NCBI RefSeq assembly: GCF_015711645.1
Contig: NZ_JABTEX010000002.1
Span: forward strand, 186,001-250,000
From: Planomonospora sp. ID82291
GTDB lineage: Bacteria; Actinomycetota; Actinomycetes; Streptosporangiales; Streptosporangiaceae
Length of the DNA stretch: 64,000 bases
Direction: 5' to 3'
Positions 17,421-25,240 of the stretch are shown here, one piece after another. The position numbers were made by a program, and so were the translations under genes. Every line of letters begins with the position of its first letter. Position 1 is the first letter of the stretch. The notes under the pieces were generated by a model. The model ran no database searches. It had not been told where the DNA came from and worked only from the letters and a program-made list of their open reading frames with translations.

Positions 17421-17807
17421 TCAGGCGGGACCGGCGTGGGTGGCCAGGACGCGCCAGCCGTACCCGTCGTCGTGGACCCAGGTTCGGGTGTAGCGCATCC
17501 GCCCGGCGAACGGCTCACCCGCGAACGTGCCCGCCAGCCTGCCCAGGAAGCAGGTCACCCCGGTCCGCCCCTCGACGAGCACGGTGAGGTCCTCCTGGAC
17601 GACCTCGGTCATGACCTGCGTCCGCGAGCGGTGGTTGTGCAGGTCGAGTCGCTTGACGCCGGTGACGCAGGCGCCGCCCGGCGGGCCGGTGAAGACCAGC
17701 CGCTCGTGGAGCAGCCGGTCCAGCTCCTCGACGTCCCCGGCGAGCTGAGCCGCCTGCAGGCGCCGCTCGGCCTCGTGCAGTTCGTCCGTGAGCGTCTGGT
17801 CGGACAT
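17421..17807 (-). CDS. NTF2-like/DUF4440 family protein
   Basis: 128 aa. The start is the ATG at 17807, with AAGGG upstream on the minus strand. The sequence ELHEAERRLQAAQLAGDVEELDRLLHERLVF is the typical first helix pair and strand of DUF4440/SnoaL-like proteins. RYTRTWVHDDGYGWRVLATH is the final beta-strand pair. These cone-fold proteins act as small-molecule binders or steroid-isomerase-like enzymes; no catalytic residues can be assigned. It stands alone, convergent with the transporter remnant. Confidence 0.75.
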   Translation of the reverse strand: MSDQTLTDELHEAERRLQAAQLAGDVEELDRLLHERLVFTGPPGGACVTGVKRLDLHNHRSRTQVMTEVVQEDLTVLVEGRTGVTCFLGRLAGTFAGEPFAGRMRYTRTWVHDDGYGWRVLATHAGPA

Positions 17808-18065
17808 GGGAAACCCTTCTCTCCGCCGTCTCCGCTGCGCGCGGCCACTGACGTGGACATGATGCCTCCCGGTGCGGACACGCGGGAAGGAACCGCCCGC
17901 TCCATCCGCACGCCGTCCGTGCCGGTCCGCGCGGTTCACCGGAACCGCCGGCCACGGCCGCCGCCTGGAACGCTCCTCCGGGATTCCCCGGGTAGATTGA
18001 TGATCGGCCGGGCCTTACCGGGCCTCGCCCCGTGATTCATCGATCCGGCCCGGCGAGACGGGGGC

Positions 18066-20231
18066 GTGAGCGTGACCGAACCGGAGGACGGGCGGCTCCC
18101 GGCCAAGGAGGCGGACGCCCTCTGCCGGGACGCGCACCGCCTGCTCGGCGACGCACGCGCCCTGCTCGGCGAGTACGCCCGAGCCCGGAAGGAGGCCGAA
18201 GGGGCGCTCGGCGCGCTCCGCTCCGGTCTGGCCCGGGCCGAGCTGGGCTCGATCCCCGTCGCCCGTCTCAAGGACGTGACCGGCGGGCGGCTCCGCCTCG
18301 GCGCGCTGGAAGGCTCCGGATACACCACGGTCCTGGACGTCCTGGAGTCCTCGCCGTACTACCTGCAGCTGATCCCCGGGATCGGCACGCGCACGGTGAA
18401 ACAGATGCACGCCGCGGCGCGCCAGATCGCGCAGGCCGTCGAGGAGGCCGTCAGGGTCCGCATCGACGTCGAACGGCACGATCCTCTGACCACCGGCCTG
18501 CTGATCGCACTGCACCGGCTGGTGACCGCCGGTCCCGAACTGGCGGGCGCCCGCGAGGTGGCGCACGACCTGGACAAGCGGCTCGGACCGCTGCTGGCGG
18601 ACGCGCGTCCGGCCCGTGGGCGCCTGTGGATGATGCTCACCCGCCCGGAGCGCCGCCGTCGCGCCCGGGAGGCGCTCGCGGAGCTCTCGAACCTGCTCGG
18701 CCGCGCCCGGGAGACCCGTCTCCTGCTCACCCAGGTCACCACCGATCTGCTCCGCCCGGCGGTGTCGGAGTTCGAGGCGTGGACCGACTTCGAGTTCCGC
18801 GCGCCGGACTACTACGGCCTGCTCGCCGAACTGGCCGGCGGGTTCGGCGCGGCGGGTCACGGTCTGCTCCCCGACGAGCTGATCGCGAAGATAGACGCCC
18901 AGGAGCTCGACGGTACCCACCGCAGGGTCTCCCTGCGCGGATACCAGGCCTTCGGAGCCCGCTTCGCCCTCGCCCAGCGCCGGGTGATCCTCGGCGACGA
19001 GATGGGCCTGGGCAAGTCGATCGAGGCCATCGCCGCCCTGGCGCACCTCAGGGCCGAGGGGAGGACCCATTTCCTGGTGGTCTGCCCCACCAGCGTTCTG
19101 ATCAACTGGCTGCGCGAGCTCCGTTCGCGCAGCACCCTGAGCGTGCATCCGCTGCACGGGACCGACCGTCCGGCGGCCGAGGAGGAATGGGTACGGCAGG
19201 GCGGCGTGGCCGTGGTCACCCTCGACAGCCTCTACCGGTTGAAGGCGCCGCGCACCGTCGAGGTCGGCATGCTAGTGGTCGACGAGGCGCACTACGTCAA
19301 GAACCCGCAGACCAGGCGCTCCACAGCCGTCGCCCGGTGGTGCCGGCACGCCGAACGGGTGCTCTTCCTGACCGGGACACCGATGGAGAACCGGGTGGAG
19401 GAGTTCCGCGTCCTGGTCTCCTACCTTCAGCCGGAGCTGGCCGCGAGTCTCCGCGACAGCGACGCCGTCGCCGGAGCGCGGGCCTTCCGCAAGGCCGTCG
19501 CCCCCGCCTACCTGCGCCGCAACCAGCAGGACGTGCTCACCGAGCTGCCGGACGTGGTCCGTGCGGAGGAGTGGGTGGAGTTCAGCGGAGCCGACCTCGC
19601 CGCCTACCGGCAGGCGGTCACGGCGGGCGACTTCATGGCCATGCGCCGCGCTGCCTACGCCTCTCCCGGCACCTCGGCCAAGCTGAAGCGGCTGCTCGAA
19701 CTGGTCGAGGACGCCCGGGTCAACGGGCTCAAGGTCCTGGTCTTCTCCTACTTCCGGGACGTGCTCGCGAGCGTCGGGGAGGCCCTGGACGGTCGGGCGC
19801 ACGGGCCGATCTCCGGTGACCTCACCCCGGCCCGCCGCCAGCAGCTGGTGGACGAGTTCTCGGACGCCGAGGGCCACGTGGTCCTGCTCGGCCAGATCCA
19901 GGCGGGTGGCGTGGGCCTCAACCTGCAGGCCGCCTCAGTCGTGATCATGTGCGAGCCGCAGGTCAAGCCGACCGCGGAGGCCCAGGCCGTGGCCCGCGCC
20001 CACCGGATGGGCCAGGTGCGCAAGGTGCAGGTGCACCGGCTCCTGGCAGTGGACAGCGTCGACCAGCGCATGCTCGACATCCTGGGCTCCAAGGAGGAAC
20101 TCTTCGACGCCTACGCGCGCCGGAGCGACCTGGCAGAATCCAGCGCCGACGCCGTGGACGTCTCCGAGCAGGAACTGGCACGCCGGATCGTCGAGGAGGA
20201 ACGACGCCGCCTCGCCGTACGACGCGGCTAG
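18066..20231 (+). CDS. SNF2-family DEAD/DEAH helicase with HhH-like N-terminus
   Basis: 721 aa, GTG start (a second GTG two codons later is possible). The N-terminal 290 residues are helical and include PYYLQLIPGIGTRTVKQM, a helix-hairpin-helix-like element. The SNF2 motor has motif I GDEMGLGKS (about 310), Ia CPTSVLINW, II VDEAHYVKN (about 405), III FLTGTPMENR, motif V LLGQIQAGGVGLNLQAAS and motif VI ARAHRMGQVRKVQV. An ATP-dependent DNA translocase/remodeller is expected. It has no nuclease or methylase neighbours. Its 3' end lies in a 31-bp duplication shared with the convergent gene. Confidence 0.85.
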   Translation: MSVTEPEDGRLPAKEADALCRDAHRLLGDARALLGEYARARKEAEGALGALRSGLARAELGSIPVARLKDVTGGRLRLGALEGSGYTTVLDVLESSPYYLQLIPGIGTRTVKQMHAAARQIAQAVEEAVRVRIDVERHDPLTTGLLIALHRLVTAGPELAGAREVAHDLDKRLGPLLADARPARGRLWMMLTRPERRRRAREALAELSNLLGRARETRLLLTQVTTDLLRPAVSEFEAWTDFEFRAPDYYGLLAELAGGFGAAGHGLLPDELIAKIDAQELDGTHRRVSLRGYQAFGARFALAQRRVILGDEMGLGKSIEAIAALAHLRAEGRTHFLVVCPTSVLINWLRELRSRSTLSVHPLHGTDRPAAEEEWVRQGGVAVVTLDSLYRLKAPRTVEVGMLVVDEAHYVKNPQTRRSTAVARWCRHAERVLFLTGTPMENRVEEFRVLVSYLQPELAASLRDSDAVAGARAFRKAVAPAYLRRNQQDVLTELPDVVRAEEWVEFSGADLAAYRQAVTAGDFMAMRRAAYASPGTSAKLKRLLELVEDARVNGLKVLVFSYFRDVLASVGEALDGRAHGPISGDLTPARRQQLVDEFSDAEGHVVLLGQIQAGGVGLNLQAASVVIMCEPQVKPTAEAQAVARAHRMGQVRKVQVHRLLAVDSVDQRMLDILGSKEELFDAYARRSDLAESSADAVDVSEQELARRIVEEERRRLAVRRG

Positions 20232-20275
20232 GTTCCGGTACGGAGCCGTACGACGCGGCTAGGTTCCGGTACGGA
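20214..20275. repeat. Perfect 31-bp tandem duplication between convergent stop codons
   Basis: 20214-20244 and 20245-20275 are identical. Each copy contains CTAG. In the first copy it supplies the TAG stop of the helicase; in the second it supplies the TAG stop of the HxlR gene on the other strand. Without the duplication the two genes would overlap tail-to-tail at CTAG. Confidence 0.9.
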
Positions 20276-20660
20276 GGTGGTCCCGGCTCCGTTCCGAGAA
20301 CCGGTCCTGTGCGGCGAGCACGTCGCCCGCGTGACGCACGGCCCACTCGCCCATCGCCCGCATCGGCCCGAGCAGCGCCTTTCCGGCCTCCGTCAGCGCG
20401 TAGTCCACGCGGGGCGGCGCCTCCGCGTACGCCCGCCGGACGACCAGGCCGTTGTACTCCAGCCGTCGCAGCGTCTCGTTGAGGACCTTGGGGCTGATAC
20501 CGCCGATCCGGGTCACCAGCGCCCGCGGCCGCATCGGGCCGGCCTCGCCGAGCGTGTAGACCACGACGCCGTCCCAGCGGTTCGCGAGCACTTCGAACGC
20601 GAGACGCGCCTGGCAGTCGGCGGTGTAGTCGGATTCCGGCGGGCCGGGGGACTTCTCCAT
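20259..20660 (-). CDS. HxlR-family winged-helix regulator
   Basis: 133 aa, ATG at 20660 with a G-rich ribosome site just upstream. The pattern CQARLAFEVLANRWDGVVVYTLGEAGPMRPRAL, followed by GGISPKVLNETLRRLEYNGLVVRR, is the HxlR/MarR-like helix-turn-helix, with the single N-terminal Cys common in redox- or electrophile-sensing members. It is divergent from the oxidoreductase gene at 20812. A 34-bp palindrome in the shared promoter is the probable operator. It likely controls that gene and itself. Confidence 0.88.
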   Translation of the reverse strand: MEKSPGPPESDYTADCQARLAFEVLANRWDGVVVYTLGEAGPMRPRALVTRIGGISPKVLNETLRRLEYNGLVVRRAYAEAPPRVDYALTEAGKALLGPMRAMGEWAVRHAGDVLAAQDRFSERSRDHLRTGT

Positions 20661-20675
20661 GCCCCCATCCTGTCC

Positions 20676-20709
20676 GGTCCGATGCACACCGTGCGGTGTG
20701 CATCGGACC
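20676..20709. promoter_or_regulatory. 34-bp palindrome in divergent promoter (probable HxlR operator)
   Basis: Two 16-bp arms (GGTCCGATGCACACCG and its exact complement) are separated by the dinucleotide TG. The site starts 15 bases upstream of the HxlR start codon and about 100 bases from the oxidoreductase ATG. Length and position fit a dimeric or tetrameric winged-helix regulator binding site. Confidence 0.7.
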
Positions 20710-20811
20710 GCCTAGCGTCACGGACCGGTGCCCCTCCCCGGGGCGCTTCGGAGCACACGGATCCCTCGGAGCACACCGGATCACTGACGATCCGGGGACA
20801 GGAGCCGCATC

Positions 20812-21462
20812 ATGCGCATCGGAATCCTCGGTACGGGCGCGATGGCCACGACACTGGGCGGAGCGTGGGTCCGCGCGGGACACGACGTCCTCGTCGGCGG
20901 GCGCGATCGGACGGCCGCCGCGGCGACCGCGGCCCGCATCGGCGCCGCCGGGCACGGAACCCCGGCCGACGGGGCGGCCTACGGAGACCTCGTCCTGATC
21001 GCGGTCCCGGCGGACGCGGCACCCGGGTTGGCGAAGGAGTTCGGCGGCACGCTCGCCGGGCGGACGGTGATCGACTGCACGAACCCCGTCGTACCGACCG
21101 ACGACGGCCTGACGCTGACGACGGGCGGCACGACGTCGATCGCCCGGCGGATGGCGGAAGCCGCACCGGGAGCCCACGTGGTCAAGGCGTTCAACCTCTG
21201 CCACGAGAGCATCTGGACGTTGCCGCGGCCGGTGTTCGAGGGTGCTCCCCTCGCCGTGCCGTTCTGCGGCGACGACCCGGGGAGCCTCGATCTGCTCGCC
21301 GGGCTGGTCACGTCGATGGGCTGCACGCCCATGCCCTGCGGGGGGCTCTCCCGCGCGGCCTACCTGGAGGCGACGGCGGTGTTCGCGATCGGGGTGTGGT
21401 GGTCCGGAGCGGAGACGCGATTCGCCTTTCCGACACCCGCGGAGGCCCCGCGGACTCCTTAG
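20812..21462 (+). CDS. NAD(P)-binding oxidoreductase, F420-reductase-like
   Basis: 216 aa. The N-terminus MRIGILGTGAMATTLGGAWVRAGHDVLVGGRD is a Rossmann dinucleotide fold with the GxGxMA pattern of NADPH:F420 oxidoreductase-like proteins (COG2085). VIDCTNPV and HVVKAFNLCHESIW are family blocks. The product probably reduces or oxidises a small substrate with NADP(H). Whether F420 is used cannot be decided from sequence. It is divergent from the HxlR gene, which presumably derepresses it. Other proteins in this family are simple NADP-binding reductases. Confidence 0.78.
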   Translation: MRIGILGTGAMATTLGGAWVRAGHDVLVGGRDRTAAAATAARIGAAGHGTPADGAAYGDLVLIAVPADAAPGLAKEFGGTLAGRTVIDCTNPVVPTDDGLTLTTGGTTSIARRMAEAAPGAHVVKAFNLCHESIWTLPRPVFEGAPLAVPFCGDDPGSLDLLAGLVTSMGCTPMPCGGLSRAAYLEATAVFAIGVWWSGAETRFAFPTPAEAPRTP

Positions 21463-21549
21463 CGTCACCTGGCCCGTTTCCGGCCGCACCCGGCCCGTCT
21501 CCGGGAGCACCTCCCGGTTCACCGGAGGAGGGGCGCCGGGGCCGGGCGC

Positions 21550-22611
21550 TCAGGGGCCGGTGAGGCGGCGGTCGCCGCGCGTGGTGACCACGAACACCTG
21601 CCAGTTGTAGTAGGCGTAGTAGTTGCGGATGTCGCGCTTGATCTGGCGCGCGTGCAGCCGCACCGCGTCGACGTACGCCCAGGAGTGGTTGTAGGCGTAC
21701 AGCGCGCGCCGGTAGTCGCGCGGCGCGCCCGAGGCGCGCAGGTAGTTGGCCGCGGCGAGCAGGGCGTCGCGGGTGTCGTGGACGTCGCCGCCCATCCCGT
21801 AGGCGGCCCAGGTCCCCGGCATGAACTGCATGGGCCCCTTGGCGCCCGTGTGGCTGGGGGAGCGTACGCGGCCGAACTTCGTCTCGACGAACATCACCGC
21901 CGCCAGCACCTCCCAGTCGACGCCGAACCGGCGCTCGGCGTGCCGGAAGTGCTTGAGCAGGACGTCGGCGGGCTCGGGCTCCCGGACGCGGAACCTCGCG
22001 GGCCTGCTGACGGGGTGGACCAGGGAGAGCAGGTTCCGGCCGGCCGTCACGTTGGCCCTCGCCTCCCCGGCCAGGGCCTTCGACAACCCGGGGTAGGTGC
22101 GGGAGGCGGTCTTCGGGTCGCGGGCGAGGTGACGGTAGATGCGCTGCTGGTGCAGGGCCAGCAGCACCACCGCCTCGGGAGCCCTCCCCTCGGCGGGGTC
22201 GCCGTCGCGGATCCAGTCGTCGATCGCCCGACGGAGCCGCGCCGTGGTGTCGGTCAGGGCGCGGGCCAGCCGGGCCGGGTCCTCGGGGATCGCCGCACCG
22301 GGGGCGGGCAGATCGGCGACGGCCTCACGCGCGGGCTGCGTCGCCGGTGCCGTCGGTGCCGCGGTCCGCTCCGGAACCGTTCGCTCCGCCGTACGGCCGG
22401 CGGCGGCGGAGGAGGTGGAGGCGGTGGAGGCCGCGCCCTGCGAGGCGGCGCAGCCGGAGACGGCGACGGCCAGGGCGAGAAGCGAGGCGGCCGCCGGCCC
22501 GCCGCGCCACCGGCCCGCGCGCACGTCCGCCGGCCCGCCGCCCGGAGAGCCTCCCCGCGCGGGAATCGTCCACCGGTCAGGTCGTGCGATCTTCGTCTGC
22601 TGCTGCTCCAC
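21550..22611 (-). CDS. Lytic murein transglycosylase, lipoprotein
   Basis: 353 aa from GTG 22611, which has GGGG at the right distance; a TTG three codons upstream is an alternative. A signal sequence with VSGC lipobox (about residue 53) predicts lipid anchoring. A Ser/Thr/Ala linker follows, then a MltB-like lysozyme fold. AAVMFVETKFGRVRSPSHTG contains the catalytic Glu; GAKGPMQFMPGTWAAYGMGG and ALYAYNHSWAYVDAV are family motifs. The enzyme cleaves peptidoglycan glycan strands, giving 1,6-anhydro ends. Monocistronic. Confidence 0.85.
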   Translation of the reverse strand: MEQQQTKIARPDRWTIPARGGSPGGGPADVRAGRWRGGPAAASLLALAVAVSGCAASQGAASTASTSSAAAGRTAERTVPERTAAPTAPATQPAREAVADLPAPGAAIPEDPARLARALTDTTARLRRAIDDWIRDGDPAEGRAPEAVVLLALHQQRIYRHLARDPKTASRTYPGLSKALAGEARANVTAGRNLLSLVHPVSRPARFRVREPEPADVLLKHFRHAERRFGVDWEVLAAVMFVETKFGRVRSPSHTGAKGPMQFMPGTWAAYGMGGDVHDTRDALLAAANYLRASGAPRDYRRALYAYNHSWAYVDAVRLHARQIKRDIRNYYAYYNWQVFVVTTRGDRRLTGP

Positions 22612-22702
22612 CGGCCCCAACGTACCCGAGCGACGACCTCTCAGGCCGTTTCCCCGCTCGGCCGGTGAGCCGTCCGGGCGAGGGCGGAGCGGGCCGGGCC
22701 GG

Positions 22703-23098
22703 CTACCAGCCGAACGGGAAGGGGACGTGACCGGGGGTGACGTAGGAGTAGTCCCGGGACTCGACGACCAGGCCCCGGGCGTCGAAGCGGAGCATCGTGC
22801 ACCCCGAGATGGTCAGCGGGCCGCTGTCGTAGCGGCACAGCGCCCAGTACTCCGCCGCGGCCTGCTCCCCCCGGACCAGCGGCGCGGCGAAGCGGGCCCG
22901 CGTCGGCTCGACCTCCGACGCGAACGCGTCCTGGAGATACTTCCTGAGCCCGGCGCGTCCCCGGTGGGGAGAGCCGAAGGGCGTCGACCAGTGGACGCCG
23001 TCCTCGGCCTGGAGTTCGACGATGGCCTCGGCGTCCTGCTGGGCCCATCCTGTCGTCCACACCTGTGTCCAGCGCAACGCGGCCTCGTGAACGTCCAC
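22703..23098 (-). CDS. SnoaL/NTF2-like protein
   Basis: 131 aa from GTG 23098, chosen because GGAGG lies seven bases upstream. WTQVWTTGWAQQDAEAIVELQAEDG is the family helix-strand opening. GRAGLRKYLQDAF, PLTISGCTMLRFDARGLVVESRDY form the core sheet. Proteins of this class include polyketide cyclases and isomerases as well as binding proteins. No biosynthetic neighbours are present, so no substrate is proposed. Confidence 0.8.
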   Translation of the reverse strand: MDVHEAALRWTQVWTTGWAQQDAEAIVELQAEDGVHWSTPFGSPHRGRAGLRKYLQDAFASEVEPTRARFAAPLVRGEQAAAEYWALCRYDSGPLTISGCTMLRFDARGLVVESRDYSYVTPGHVPFPFGW

Positions 23099-23179
23099 GG
23101 CGATCCTCCGCGGTTGATGATCGGTTCCCGTCGCCGCGAACACTACGACCTGCCCGACCGGTGTGCCAGGTCGGGAGGA

Positions 23180-23535
23180 TCATCGGCCGAGGATCCCGGC
23201 CGCCCTCCGGATCTTCGCCCCGCCGTACTCGCCGAGGTCGACGCATACCGGGCACGGAGGCGTGCCGTGGGCGTCCGGCCGGTATCTCCAGCCGGTCACC
23301 TGGTTCACGGAGCGGACGCGGTGGATCTCCCGGCGGTGATCGCGCGGGAGACGAAGCCCTCGTGACCCCGGGGGCCCTCGTGCTCGGCGACCAGGGCGGC
23401 GGTCTCGGCGGCGGACAGCCGGGTGTGTCCCCGCCCGTAGGGCCCGGCGTGGACCGGCCAACGTGCTCTATCCGCGGGAGCGAGTTGTCGGTGCCGTCTG
23501 GTTCGGTGGTCAGGACAGATCGCAGGGGCGGTCAT
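23180..23535 (-). pseudogene. Frameshifted gene for a small CxxC protein
   Basis: Two overlapping minus-strand frames read as one protein broken near 23331-23345. The upstream frame gives RLSAAETAALVAEHEGPRG and VSRAITAG; a one-base shift continues with EIHRVRSVNQVTGWRYRPDA and a PCPVC pair before the stop at 23180. Each half has good codon bias on its own. It could be a genuine pseudogene or a sequencing error. The family is not recognised; a HEAT-like or metal-binding protein is possible. Confidence 0.4.
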
Positions 23536-23549
23536 GAGAGGCGGCGGAC

Positions 23550-24083
23550 ATGAGAGATCAGCGGCTCCCGGTGGGGGACGAGGAACGGTTCTGGGGGCTG
23601 GTGGAGGCGGCCTGGGCGCCGCTGGGGGCGGAGGTCGAGCGGGCGCGACGGGCGCTGACGCACCGGGCGGCCGGTCCCGGCGGAGACTCCCGCGGCGCGT
23701 CGATCGCCGTGGTCGAAGCCGCTCTGCCGAAGTTCCTGGGCAACCTCCGCTCCGCAGGCGAGGGGCTGTCGGCGCAGGAGCTGACCGATCTCGACCGGGT
23801 GGTCGAGCGCAAGCTCCACGACATCGACCGCGCCGACGTCCAGGCGGTCACCGACGGCTCCGACGACGGCTTCCTGTACGCGCGCGGCTTCATCGTGGCG
23901 ATGGGCCGGGACTTCTACACGGCGGTGGCCGAGGACCCGGAGACTGCGGTGCCGGACGCCGAGTGCGAGCGGATGTGCTACTTCTTCGCGCACCTGCACC
24001 ATGAGCGCCACGGGGCCTTCCCGGACACCGGATCGGGGATCTCCCGCGAGTCGTGCTCGAACCCGGCCGGCTGGCCCCGCTGA
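23550..24083 (+). CDS. DUF4240 domain protein
   Basis: 177 aa. ATG 23550 follows GGCGGA. The N-terminal RFWGLVEAAW, LTDLDRVVERKLHDIDRADVQAV and DDGFLYARGFIVAMGRDFYTAV are the blocks of the DUF4240 domain, found in actinobacterial proteins of unknown function, often near contact-dependent or toxin-like genes. It is an orphan here, flanked by a frameshifted gene and by truncated genes. The C-terminal 30 residues (HGAFPDTGSGISRESCSNPA) are beyond the usual domain. Confidence 0.75.
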   Translation: MRDQRLPVGDEERFWGLVEAAWAPLGAEVERARRALTHRAAGPGGDSRGASIAVVEAALPKFLGNLRSAGEGLSAQELTDLDRVVERKLHDIDRADVQAVTDGSDDGFLYARGFIVAMGRDFYTAVAEDPETAVPDAECERMCYFFAHLHHERHGAFPDTGSGISRESCSNPAGWPR

Positions 24084-24234
24084 CCCGCCTCCCGCGGCGC
24101 CCGTCCGCTCCCGCCGCACGGCTGCGGGAGCGGACGGCGGCGGTCCGGACGGGCCGGCGTCCGCTCTCCGGGGCGGATCTCCGATACGGCCCCCTGACCG
24201 GTCCCGCTCGTCGGAAGGGCCGCCCGAATGCGGC

Positions 24235-24627
24235 TCACCGACGTGTGCGGAGGGCCTGGACGGCGGTGGTGATCGCCTTCCTGCGATAGCCGTTGACGGG
24301 CATGGTGGCACCGTGGGCGTGGCGGACGACGCCCTGGGAATCGATGAGGACGCTGCCCGACTGCTGCACCGCGCCGAAGACCTTCCTGCTCAGGCCGATC
24401 ATCTCGTGCGGGCTGCCGAGGCGGCCGGTGAGGACGGGGAACGGGATCCGGCGCTCGGTCTTCCACTCGGCCGCCGTCCGGCGATCTTCGGGAACCGCGA
24501 CGAACACCAGGATGTCCTCGGCGGCGAACTCGTCGCGGTGCCGGATGAGGTCTCGGACGTGCCGGTTGCAGACCGGGCACGACGTCGACCGCATGAAGTA
24601 GATGAGCACGGCGTGACCGCCCCGGTG
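24235..24627 (-). pseudogene. Redoxin (AhpC/TSA-like) gene lacking its 5' part
   Basis: Reading leftward from about 24627, HRGGHAVLIYFMRSTSCPVC is the core strand and active-site helix of a peroxiredoxin-like protein with a CxxC pair. FVAVPEDRRTAAEWK and GSVLIDSQGVVRHAHGATMP are normal downstream blocks. The ~30 residues that should precede HRGGHAV are missing. At that point the sequence runs, in a different frame, into an ECF sigma-factor gene. An internal ATG at 24609 could start a 124-aa product lacking the first strands. Confidence 0.7.
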
Positions 24628-24830
24628 GCGCGCAGCGAACCGATCTTCCGGTAGAGGATGATCAGCGCTTCCTGCGCGGCGTCCTCGGCATCCTGCGGGG
24701 AGGCGCAGAGATGCTCCGCGAAACGCCGCACATGGGAGTGGGCACCGTGGACCACCGCAGCGATCGACTCTCGATCACCGGCCTGTGCGGCCTCGATGAG
24801 TTGCGCGCTCGCCCAGCCGCGGTCAGCCAC
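24628..24830 (-). pseudogene. ECF sigma factor, N-terminal fragment only
   Basis: From GTG 24830 the minus strand encodes about 68 residues of sigma-70 region 2: WASAQLIEAAQAGDRESIAA and CASPQDAEDAAQEALIILYR, ending at GSLRATGA. Region 2.3-2.4, the linker and region 4 are absent. The frame runs on into out-of-phase redoxin sequence until 24399. It cannot act as a sigma factor. Sigma and redoxin genes are sometimes neighbours, so one deletion could have joined them. Confidence 0.72.
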
Positions 24831-24843
24831 GTCCGCGCCCCTG

Positions 24844-25071
24844 CCACCGGACAACCTGGAGGCCGTGCTCGGCGAGGCCGGGATGTCCCTCGCCGACCTG
24901 GTCCGGCTCAACGTCTACACCACCGACGTGGACCGGCTCTTCGAGCACTACGGCGTGCTGGCGGCGCGGCTGGGCGCCGCCGGGGCGGCACCGCCCACCA
25001 CGATGCTCGGGGTGACACGGCTGGCGATCCCCGACCTGACGGTCGAACTCGAGGGGACCGCCGTCGCGTGA
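24844..25071 (+). pseudogene. RidA/YjgF-family C-terminal fragment
   Basis: PPDNLEAVLGEAGMSLADLV, RLNVYTTDVDRLFEHYGVLA and TMLGVTRLAIPDLTVELEGT are the second half of a RidA (enamine/imine deaminase) protein, ending at TGA 25069-25071. The first ~50 residues are missing. Upstream in the same frame is antisense of the sigma fragment. The remnant and the sigma fragment face apart, joined within about 15 bases. Confidence 0.75.
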
Positions 25072-25240
25072 TGCGGCCTCGCCGCCTCCGGCAGGACCGC
25101 CGGAGGCGGCACGAGTGGGCCTGACCCGCCGGTCGGGTTCGAGTTCCTGGGCTCAAGTGCTCTCAGGTTCGAGTTCCCGGGTTCGAGTGCCCTCGGGTTC
25201 AAGCACCCCCGGCCTTGGGCGCCCTCGGGTTCAAGCGCTC

